This document shows positions 57,676 to 64,000 of a stretch of 64,000 bases of DNA, piece by piece. Under the pieces are notes generated by a model. The model saw only the letters and a list, made by a program, of their open reading frames with translations, did not search any database and had not been told where the DNA came from. Each line of letters begins with the position of its first letter. Position 1 is the stretch's first letter. This stretch comes from F-183 sp964627455 (GTDB lineage Bacteria; Acidobacteriota; Terriglobia; Bryobacterales; Bryobacteraceae): positions 42,983-106,982 of the forward strand of contig CAZVKC010000017.1 in NCBI GenBank assembly GCA_964627455.1. The letters run 5' to 3'. The translations under genes and the position numbers were made by a program.

Positions 57676-59907
57676 ATGAAAGGTTCGCGTTCGCCCGCCG
57701 GGCTGCAACTGTTCCTGGCGACCATCTCATTTGCGCTGTGTTTTTGCGCGTGGGGCCTGATCGGAGCATTCGCTCCCGCATTCCGGGCTCAATTTCACCT
57801 GAGCGCCACACAAACTTCTTTACTCGTCGCCACACCGGTCCTTCTCGGATCCCTCGCGCGCATCCCCGTAGGACTCCTCACCGACCGCTTTGGCGGACGC
57901 CTCATCTTCTCCGTCCTCTTCCTCATCTCATCACTCGCGGCTTTCCTCGTCCCCTCGGCCGATAGCTACACCTCGCTGCTCGGCGTCGGCTTCATCCTCG
58001 GCATGGCGGGATCCTCGTTCGCTGCCGGCGTCGGCTTCGTCTCCAAGTGGTTCGGACCCGAAGCGCAAGGCACCGCCCTCGGCGTCTACGGCATGGGCAA
58101 CGCCGGACAATCCGCGGCCGTATTCCTCGGCCCCATCGTCGCCGCCAGCCTCGGCCGGACCTCCGTCTTCTACGGCGTCGCCGGCATGCTCCTCGTCTGG
58201 ACCGTCTGTTTCTGGACCCTCGCCCGCAACGCTCCCGCCAAAGGACCCGCGCCCACCCTAACCACGATGCTGCAGGTGCTCGGCAAAGAGAAACTCGCCT
58301 GGTATCTCGCGGCTTTCTACTTCCTTACCTTCGGCGGATTCGTCGCCTTCTCCATCTACCTGCCGACGCTCCTCAAAGACGATTTCGGACTCACCCCCGG
58401 CGACGCTGGTTTCCGCACCGCCGGCTTCGTGATTCTCGCGACCCTGATGCGCCCGCTCGGAGGCGCGCTCGCCGACCGCATCGGCGGCGCACGCGTATTG
58501 GCCGGGGTCCTCAGCGGCGCCGTACCCTTCGCCTGCCTCATGGCGTGGCCGTCAATCCTGCCCTTCTCTGTCGGCGCTCTCGGATGCGCGGCTCTCCTCG
58601 GACTCGGCAACGGCGCGGTCTTCAAACTCGTCCCGCAGTGCTTCCCCAAGCAGACCGGAGCCGTCACTGGATTGGTCGGCGCCATGGGCGGACTCGGCGG
58701 CTTCTTCCCGCCGCTGCTCCTCGGCATCGCGCGCGATCGTCTCGGCGTCGTCTGGCCCGGCTTCATCATGCTCGCGCTCACCAGTGCGCTGCTCGCGGTA
58801 CTCAATCACCGCGTCTTCCTGCCGCGAGAAGCCGAACTCGACCAACTCATCACGCCCGAGTTCCGCCGCCGCGCCGATCAGTTGCGCGCCGCGTCGTGGG
58901 CCACCATGGTGACCGCACTATTATGCGCCTCTATCGTGGTCGGATCCCGCAATTTGCGGAACTTCGACGCCGCCCTCGTGGTCTACACCTTCGCCGTCGT
59001 CTTCGCCACCTGGGGCGTCAGTTATCACTACGCGGTCTGGCTGCAAAAGCCGCCCACGCGCCGCTTCTGGCAACGCAGCCTCGAACTCGTCAAACGCTTC
59101 GGCATCGGCCATTCGTCGGCGATTGTCTCCAAAACCGCCGCCACGCACATCGTCGCGCAGAACTTCATCTCCAAACGATCCCCACTGCGCTGGTGGATGC
59201 ACTTCTGCCTCTTCTGGGGATGCGTGAGCGCCGTCGCCATCACCTTTCCCCTGGTCTTCGGCTGGGTCCACTTCACGTCGTCGCCGGATGATCAGTTGAC
59301 CTACATCACCTGGCTGTTCGGATTCCCCGTCGGATCCTTCGAAATCCACACCATCGTCTCGTTCCTGCTCTTCCACGGCCTCGATTTTTCCGCGATCCTC
59401 GTCCTCGCCGGCATCTCGCTCTCCCTCTGGCGGCGCATGCGCGACGAAGGCGCCCTATCGCTCGAATCCGTCTCCGTGGACTTTCTGCCGCTCATCCTCC
59501 TCTTCGCCATCTCCGTCACTGGACTCGCTCTCACCGCCTCCACCATGTGGCTGCGCGGAACCCTCTATGAGTTCCTCGCCATCCTGCATGCCATCACCGT
59601 GATCAGCGCGCTTCTGTACCTGCCCTTCGGAAAGTTCTTCCACATCTTCCAACGGCCCGCGCAACTCGGCATCAAGCTCTATCGCAGCGCGGGCGAAATC
59701 GACGGCGGCGCCAAATGCGCCCGCTGCGGCGAAGCCTTCGCTTCGCAGATGCAAGTCGATGACCTCCGCCAGGTGTTGACCGAACTCGGCTTCCAGTACC
59801 AGATGCAGAACCCCGCCGTAGGACATTGGCAGGCCGTCTGCCCCGCCTGCAAACGAAAATCCATCGCGCTGTCCCAACTTAAAGTGAAGGAGCAAGTCCG
59901 TGGCTAA
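57676..59907 (+). CDS. NarK-like MFS transporter fused to a NarI-like di-haem cytochrome b and zinc ribbon
   Basis: 743 residues from ATG 57676 (GGGGAGG upstream); an in-frame ATG at 57616 is less likely. Residues 1-395 are a 12-helix NNP-type nitrate/nitrite transporter: LTDRFGGRLIF, GMAGSSFAAGVGFVSKWFGPEAQGTALG, RPLGGALADRIGG. Residues about 425-650 are an extra cytochrome b-type helical bundle. Candidate haem histidines are in RWWMHFCLFWGC, FLLFHGLDFSA, ILHAITV and LPFGKFFHIFQRP, the pattern of NarI/HdrC proteins. Residues 676-743 are a zinc ribbon (KCARCGEAF and CPACKRK). Electrons from quinol could thus be passed within the same polypeptide that imports substrate. Overlaps the catalytic-subunit gene by 8 bases. 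Confidence 0.88.
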   Translation: MKGSRSPAGLQLFLATISFALCFCAWGLIGAFAPAFRAQFHLSATQTSLLVATPVLLGSLARIPVGLLTDRFGGRLIFSVLFLISSLAAFLVPSADSYTSLLGVGFILGMAGSSFAAGVGFVSKWFGPEAQGTALGVYGMGNAGQSAAVFLGPIVAASLGRTSVFYGVAGMLLVWTVCFWTLARNAPAKGPAPTLTTMLQVLGKEKLAWYLAAFYFLTFGGFVAFSIYLPTLLKDDFGLTPGDAGFRTAGFVILATLMRPLGGALADRIGGARVLAGVLSGAVPFACLMAWPSILPFSVGALGCAALLGLGNGAVFKLVPQCFPKQTGAVTGLVGAMGGLGGFFPPLLLGIARDRLGVVWPGFIMLALTSALLAVLNHRVFLPREAELDQLITPEFRRRADQLRAASWATMVTALLCASIVVGSRNLRNFDAALVVYTFAVVFATWGVSYHYAVWLQKPPTRRFWQRSLELVKRFGIGHSSAIVSKTAATHIVAQNFISKRSPLRWWMHFCLFWGCVSAVAITFPLVFGWVHFTSSPDDQLTYITWLFGFPVGSFEIHTIVSFLLFHGLDFSAILVLAGISLSLWRRMRDEGALSLESVSVDFLPLILLFAISVTGLALTASTMWLRGTLYEFLAILHAITVISALLYLPFGKFFHIFQRPAQLGIKLYRSAGEIDGGAKCARCGEAFASQMQVDDLRQVLTELGFQYQMQNPAVGHWQAVCPACKRKSIALSQLKVKEQVRG

Positions 59908-62128
59908 ACCGCCGCTCCCCGTCGAGCAACTCGCCGCTATCTACGGCCCGACCTTGAACTACACGCCCCCCGGCGGCTGGTCGCAAAGTGCATTCCATGC
60001 CGAAGACCGCCTCGTGAAAACCCACTGCTGCTTCTGCGGACAGCAGTGCGGCATCCAGTTGCGCGTGCGCGAGAATCAGGTCGTCGGCTTCGAACCCTGG
60101 GAAGAATTCCCCTTCAACCGCGGGATGCTCTGTCCCAAAGGGGTCAAGCGTTACCTGCAGGGTTCGCACCCCGATCGCCTGCTCGATCCGCTGATCCGCA
60201 CCGACAGTGGCTTTCGCAAAGCGGGTTGGGACGAAGCCCTCGATCAAACCGCCAACCGGTTGCGCGAGATCCAGCAAAAGCATGGTCCCGACTCGGTCGC
60301 TGTTCTCGGCGGCGCATCGCTGATCAGCGAGAAATCGTATCTGCTCGGCAAGTTCGCGCGCCTCGCCGTCGGTACGCGCCATATCGATTACAACGGCCGC
60401 TTGTGCATGGTGTCGGCAGGCACGGGCTACAAACTCGCGCTCGGCGTCGACCGCAATCCGAATCCCTGGTCCGACATCCCGCAGGCGCAGGTCGTCATCG
60501 TGGCGGGATCCAACGTCGCCGAATGCTTCCCCATCACCACCGACTACTTGTGGCGGATGCGCGATAACGGCGGCAAGCTGATCATCGTCGATCCCCGCCG
60601 CACACCCATCGCGCGCAACGCGGACCTCTACCTGCCGGTGAAGCCCGGCATGGATACGGCGCTCTTTTCCGGCATCCTGCACGTGATCCTGCGCGAAGGA
60701 CTTGAAAACCGCGACTTCATCGCACAGCACACCAGCGGTTTCGAAGCGGTCGCCGAATACGTCAAGCAGTGGGATCCGCTACGCACCGCCAACGCCACCG
60801 GTGTGCCGCCGGACACGATCGAGAAAGCCGCGCGCTGGTTCGGCGCCTCCGAACGCGGCATGATCCTGCACGCCCGCGGCGTCGAACATCACTCGCACGG
60901 CGTCGAGAACGTCCTCTCGATCATCAACGTCTGCCTCGCCACCGGCAACATCGGCCGGCCCGGCGCAGGTCCCAACATGATCACCGGCCAGGGCAACGGG
61001 CAGGGCGGACGCGAACACGGCCAGAAGTGCGACCAGCTTCCCGGTCAGCGTCACATCGACGATCCCGCCGCGCGCGAGTATGTCGCCAAGGTCTGGGGCG
61101 TCGAACCCGACAGCCTGCCCCACGCCGGCTACTCGGCCGTCGAGATCCTCGAGGCAATCCACCGCGGCGAAATCAAGGGACTCCTGTCCATCTGCTTCAA
61201 CCCGCTCGTCTCGCTGCCCGACGCCGGCTACATTCGCGAAGCGCTCAACAAGCTCGAGTTCTTCGGCATCATCGACTTCTTTCTTTCCGAAACCGCGCAT
61301 CACGCCGACGTCGTTCTCCCCGGCAGCCTGCAGGAAGAGGAAGAAGGCATCGTCTGTTCCGGCGAAGGCCGGGTCATCAAGATCAACAAAGCCGTCGATC
61401 CGCCGGGCAACGCGCGCGGCGATTCGCGCATCATCGTCGACCTCGCCCAGCGCCTCGGCAAAGGCGATCTCTTCAAGTTCCAGAACACGCGCGACATCTT
61501 CGAAGAGCTGCGCGTCGCGTCCAAAGGCGGATCCGCGGATTATTCCGGCATCACCTGGGAACGCCTCGAAGACGAGATGGGACTCTTCTGGCCCGTGCCG
61601 TCCGAAGGCCACCCCGGCACACCGCGTTTCTTTGAAGGCGGCCACTTCAAGCATCCCGACGGCAAGGCGAAGTTCCTCGTCGCGGAAGTGAAGCCGGGCG
61701 GCGATCCGCTCGATGAAGCCTATCCGCTGCATCTCACCACGGGACGCGTCGTCAGCCAGTTTCTGTCGGGGACCCAGACGCGCCGCATCGGTCCGCTGGT
61801 GAATCAGTATCCCGAACCGCGCGTCGAGATCCATCCGGAACTCGCCGCGAAACACGGCATCGCCGATGGCGACCTCGTCACCGTCACCAGCCGCCGGGCA
61901 TCGGTTACGCTGCAGGCGATGGTGGTGCGGACCATCCGTCCCGACACCGTCTTCATCCCCTATCACTGGCCCGGCCGCAAGAGCGCGAACGGTTTGACAC
62001 ATCGCACGCTCGATCCGCGCAGCAAGATCCCGGAGTTCAAGAGTTCCGCCTGCCGCATCGAAAAGGCGGCCGTACCCGCGGGAGTGAGACCCAACGGCCA
62101 ATTGAATGTCTTAGCGGGGGGACGCTAA
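59900..62128 (+). CDS. Molybdopterin oxidoreductase, NarB/NasA-like nitrate reductase catalytic subunit
   Basis: 742 residues, GTG start. The [4Fe-4S] site is C43-x2-C46-x3-C50-x27-C78 (HCCFCGQQCGI, MLCPKG) with K80 for electron passage. The Mo ligand is C169 in HIDYNGRLCMVSA, as in assimilatory/periplasmic nitrate reductases, not selenocysteine. Later GMLHARGVEHHSHG-like MILHARGVEHHSHG, NIGRPGAGPNMITGQGNGQGGREHG and the C-terminal LTTGRVVSQFLSGTQTRR match molybdopterin guanine dinucleotide-binding regions. There is no Tat leader, so it is cytoplasmic. Nitrate as substrate is inferred from similarity and the fused NarK transporter; formate or another oxyanion cannot be excluded. Confidence 0.9.
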   Translation: MAKPPLPVEQLAAIYGPTLNYTPPGGWSQSAFHAEDRLVKTHCCFCGQQCGIQLRVRENQVVGFEPWEEFPFNRGMLCPKGVKRYLQGSHPDRLLDPLIRTDSGFRKAGWDEALDQTANRLREIQQKHGPDSVAVLGGASLISEKSYLLGKFARLAVGTRHIDYNGRLCMVSAGTGYKLALGVDRNPNPWSDIPQAQVVIVAGSNVAECFPITTDYLWRMRDNGGKLIIVDPRRTPIARNADLYLPVKPGMDTALFSGILHVILREGLENRDFIAQHTSGFEAVAEYVKQWDPLRTANATGVPPDTIEKAARWFGASERGMILHARGVEHHSHGVENVLSIINVCLATGNIGRPGAGPNMITGQGNGQGGREHGQKCDQLPGQRHIDDPAAREYVAKVWGVEPDSLPHAGYSAVEILEAIHRGEIKGLLSICFNPLVSLPDAGYIREALNKLEFFGIIDFFLSETAHHADVVLPGSLQEEEEGIVCSGEGRVIKINKAVDPPGNARGDSRIIVDLAQRLGKGDLFKFQNTRDIFEELRVASKGGSADYSGITWERLEDEMGLFWPVPSEGHPGTPRFFEGGHFKHPDGKAKFLVAEVKPGGDPLDEAYPLHLTTGRVVSQFLSGTQTRRIGPLVNQYPEPRVEIHPELAAKHGIADGDLVTVTSRRASVTLQAMVVRTIRPDTVFIPYHWPGRKSANGLTHRTLDPRSKIPEFKSSACRIEKAAVPAGVRPNGQLNVLAGGR

Positions 62129-62131
62129 CTC

Positions 62132-62725
62132 GTGCCGCACGGATACGAATTCTACGTGGACCCGTCCCGCTGCATCGGCTGCCAGAGCTGTGTCAACGCC
62201 TGCGGCGAATGCGGCACGCATCGCGGCGTCTCGCTGATCCATCTCGACTTCATCGACCGCGAGTGGACCACGGCCACCACGCCGATGGTCTGTATGCATT
62301 GCGAGGATCCGACCTGCGCGCAGGTCTGCCCGGCTGACGCGATCAAGAAAGGCGAGGACGGCGTGGTCCGCAGTGCGTTGAAACCCCGCTGCATCGCCTG
62401 TTCGAATTGCGTGCTCGCCTGTCCTTTCGGAGTTCCGAAGGTGCAGATCGAGATGGAACTGATGATGAAGTGCGACATGTGCTACGACCGGACTTCGATC
62501 GGTTTGCGTCCCATGTGCGCCACCGTCTGCCCGTCGCAGGCGCTGCTCTATGTCACCCCCGAAGAGGCGGCCAAGTTGCGGCGCCGCGATACGCCCGTCA
62601 ACACGTTCCGCTTCGGGGATCAGGAAGTCAAAACCAAAGTCTTTATGTACCTGCCGCAGGACAGCGGCGCCGAAGCCCTCGAGGTCGATGTGGTGAACGA
62701 TATGTGGAGGACCAACGAAGAATGA
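62132..62725 (+). CDS. Four-cluster ferredoxin-type electron-transfer subunit
   Basis: 197 residues, GTG start 3 bases after the catalytic gene. It carries four cysteine groups for up to four [4Fe-4S] clusters: CIGCQSCVNACGECG, CMHCEDPTCAQVCPADA, CIACSNCVLACPFG and CDMCYDRTSIGLRPMCATVCP. The order and spacing resemble NrfC/DmsB/PsrB subunits of molybdoenzyme complexes. It probably connects the cytochrome b with the catalytic subunit. No leader, hence cytoplasmic like its partner. Its end overlaps the Rieske gene start (ATGA). Confidence 0.95.
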   Translation: MPHGYEFYVDPSRCIGCQSCVNACGECGTHRGVSLIHLDFIDREWTTATTPMVCMHCEDPTCAQVCPADAIKKGEDGVVRSALKPRCIACSNCVLACPFGVPKVQIEMELMMKCDMCYDRTSIGLRPMCATVCPSQALLYVTPEEAAKLRRRDTPVNTFRFGDQEVKTKVFMYLPQDSGAEALEVDVVNDMWRTNEE

Positions 62726-63258
62726 GCGACCAACAACCAGTGAAGGATCCCAGTTTGTGGCGTGAGGAGTTCTCCGTCGCAGCCGCCGAGCAGGGCCACG
62801 TCGAACGGCGCCAGTTCAGCAAGTTCCTAGTGCTGACCAGCGCGGGCATGTTTGCCGGCCAAATCTGGCTGCTGGCCAAGGACTGGTTCTCGAAGACCGC
62901 GGAAACGGTATGGCCGCGCAAAGTGGTGGCGCGCGAAGGCGACCTCGCGGTCGGCGCGGCGAAGGTGTTCGAATACCCGGGTCCGCAGGATAATTGCTTG
63001 CTGGTGCGCGTGGACGAGAAGCGCTATGTCGCCTACAGCCAGAAGTGCACGCATCTCTCCTGCGCGGTCGTCTATTCGGCGAAGAACCGCCGCCTCGAGT
63101 GCCCCTGCCACGAAGGCTACTTTTCGATTGAGGACGGCCACGTGGTGCAGGGTCCGCCGCCGCGCCCGCTGCCGCAGGTGACGTTGGAGGTCCAGGACGG
63201 CAACCTCGTCGCCACGGGAATGAAGGTGTTCGGCGAAGAAGCAAAGGCGGACTTGTAA
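62722..63258 (+). CDS. Tat-type membrane-anchored Rieske [2Fe-2S] protein
   Basis: 178 residues. A twin-arginine segment (VERRQFSKFLVL) leads into one hydrophobic helix (about 34-52). The Rieske domain (about 75-165) has both ligand pairs, CTHLSC and CPCHEGYFS, giving 2 Cys and 2 His plus the disulfide pair. This resembles Rieske proteins of quinol-oxidising complexes. If exported, the cluster would face outside, whereas the molybdoenzyme lacks an export signal. It might accept quinol electrons for the cytochrome b part. Starts with ATGA overlap and its stop overlaps the next gene's start. Confidence 0.92.
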   Translation: MSDQQPVKDPSLWREEFSVAAAEQGHVERRQFSKFLVLTSAGMFAGQIWLLAKDWFSKTAETVWPRKVVAREGDLAVGAAKVFEYPGPQDNCLLVRVDEKRYVAYSQKCTHLSCAVVYSAKNRRLECPCHEGYFSIEDGHVVQGPPPRPLPQVTLEVQDGNLVATGMKVFGEEAKADL

Positions 63259-63530
63259 TGGCCGCGCCCTACAACTCCCCCACCAGAAAGCGCTCCGGCC
63301 GCGCGATGGACGGCGCGATGCTGTTGCTGATCATTCTGTTGATCGTCCAGGTCTGGCTGTTCGCGGCCTCCGTGGAATCCTGGCTCGCCGGCCACCGTGA
63401 CGTTACTCTGCCGGCCGCACTGATCTCCGGAGTCCTCTTCGCCGGCTGCCTGGGGATCCTCGCGCTGGCCAACCGCGCCGACCGCAGTTCCCGGCTGCCG
63501 GTGAAAGAACGCCAGGGCACGGCGCGCTGA
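63258..63530 (+). CDS. Small two-helix membrane protein of the molybdoenzyme operon
   Basis: 90 residues, overlapping the Rieske stop by one base (TAATG). Two hydrophobic helices (about 20-40: MLLLIILLIVQVWLFAAS; about 50-72: LPAALISGVLFAGCLGILAL) and a basic tail. It is not recognised, but position and overlap make it a likely accessory subunit or assembly factor. Its proteins of similar type occur in cytochrome complexes as DUF6755-like small subunits (recollection, uncertain). Confidence 0.7.
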   Translation: MAAPYNSPTRKRSGRAMDGAMLLLIILLIVQVWLFAASVESWLAGHRDVTLPAALISGVLFAGCLGILALANRADRSSRLPVKERQGTAR

Positions 63531-63719
63531 GCGAGACCATCTCGTCCGGGTTGGCCATCCCATCCGATGAACGCATCCACTGCATGTTCGAGCTACACGG
63601 TGCTGCGAATTGCAGACTCGCCCCGGGACTCTATATTCAGTTGTCAGAGATCTGTGGGCAGTTCGGCCGCCCTGCGGCGGATACCCGGTGCTTGGTGGTT
63701 GTGGTTGCGGCTTATGGTG

Positions 63720-64000
63720 CTAGCGGAGTAGGCGGCCGAGCCTAAGGCGGCGGGACTTGCCCGGCTGGGGCGTTTGCCGCCGCCGCTGGGGGAGTTCGTT
63801 CCGAACTTGTTGTGGTTGCGGGAGTTCTTCCTCGTTGTCGACTTCTGGCCGCTCTTCGCCTGATTCAGGCTCGGTGATCGGGATTTCCGCCTCGGACTGC
63901 TCCGACAGTGGCGGCACAGGTGGGCCTTCGCGCATTTCCTTGAGCTTGCGGAAGACAGCGAAGGCGCGGGTGTACTCGCGCGCGGCGTCGGCGTAGTAGC
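63720..64000 (-). CDS. Hypothetical protein, 5' end outside window
   Basis: The minus strand reads open from the window edge to TAG at 63720-63722. It starts inside the gene with a helical AAREYTRAFAVFRKLKEMREG stretch and continues into a Glu/Pro/Gln-rich, low-complexity tail with an Arg-rich end. No domain is recognised. The region 63531-63719 between this and the membrane protein shows no clear gene or signal. The convergent arrangement ends the molybdoenzyme operon. Confidence 0.55.
   Translation of the reverse strand, partial: YYADAAREYTRAFAVFRKLKEMREGPPVPPLSEQSEAEIPITEPESGEERPEVDNEEELPQPQQVRNELPQRRRQTPQPGKSRRLRLGRLLR

Noticed and set aside
59900..62128. Selenocysteine in the molybdoenzyme
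   Set aside because: The Mo-ligand position is an ordinary cysteine codon (C169 in NGRLCMVSA) and there is no in-frame TGA.
1..64000. tRNA, rRNA, CRISPR array, IS element or prophage
   Set aside because: No cloverleaf, rRNA stretch, regular spacer array, transposase or phage structural gene was recognised; a dedicated scan was not possible.

Overview
The window looks like a chromosomal segment of a high-GC, didermic acidobacterium, most probably a member of Bryobacterales/Solibacterales. The reasons are the secreted NHL-repeat protein at 5728-8796, which ends in the C-terminal domain typical of Solibacter relatives (TIGR03437 type), the abundance of exported hydrolases, NIPSNAP and DUF1080-type proteins, and outer-membrane lipid A/KDO genes (lpxB, kdsC). 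This is inference from gene content; no rRNA marker lies in the window.

Layout. 1-5637 is one minus-strand run: lpxB, a zinc-ligand-less M1-peptidase-like TPR protein, rpiB, glyA and a glycosyltransferase cut by the window edge. 5728-10812 (plus) has the NHL protein, a structured leader, an ECF sigma factor, its zinc-finger anti-sigma and a glycerophosphodiesterase, the last three joined by 4-base overlaps. 10809-12650 (minus) is a YtxH protein and pruA. 12729-18412 (plus) has an rRNA methyltransferase, two metallophosphoesterases and a secreted beta-helix/Ig-repeat protein. 18409-31051 is mixed housekeeping: a CoA ligase-acetyltransferase, CBS protein, P1B-5 metal ATPase with hemerythrin tail, fumarase, TSUP exporter, cytochrome c, OsmC and an ArsR-methyltransferase. 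31098-31565 is a BCP-type peroxiredoxin whose peroxidatic residue is an in-frame TGA followed by a SECIS-like hairpin, so it is probably a selenoprotein. 32603-38125 (minus) carries tag, a sugar isomerase, a dienelactone hydrolase, queD, dinG and a PHP phosphatase. 38187-47325 holds exported enzymes, metH and a DUF4347-like protein. 47416-53203 has kdsC, an ACT protein, an acidic papain-like protease, two unrecognised genes and a second ECF sigma factor facing a long palindrome.

53246-54831 is sthA, artificially split by a 100-N gap whose flanks share an exact 55-base repeat, which points to an assembly artefact. 54873-55768 is a RES/Xre-type toxin-antitoxin pair.

55867-63530 is the most striking block: a double-hemerythrin RIC-type repair protein diverges from an NsrR-like regulator, with two NsrR-type boxes between them. 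The regulator is followed by a tightly coupled operon encoding a NarK-like transporter fused to a NarI-like di-haem cytochrome b and a zinc ribbon, a NarB/NasA-like molybdoenzyme, a four-cluster ferredoxin subunit, a Tat-type Rieske protein and a small membrane protein. I interpret it as a nitric-oxide-responsive, quinol-linked nitrate reduction module of unusual architecture; its substrate and topology are inferred.

No rRNA, tRNA, CRISPR array, insertion sequence or prophage was recognised by eye.
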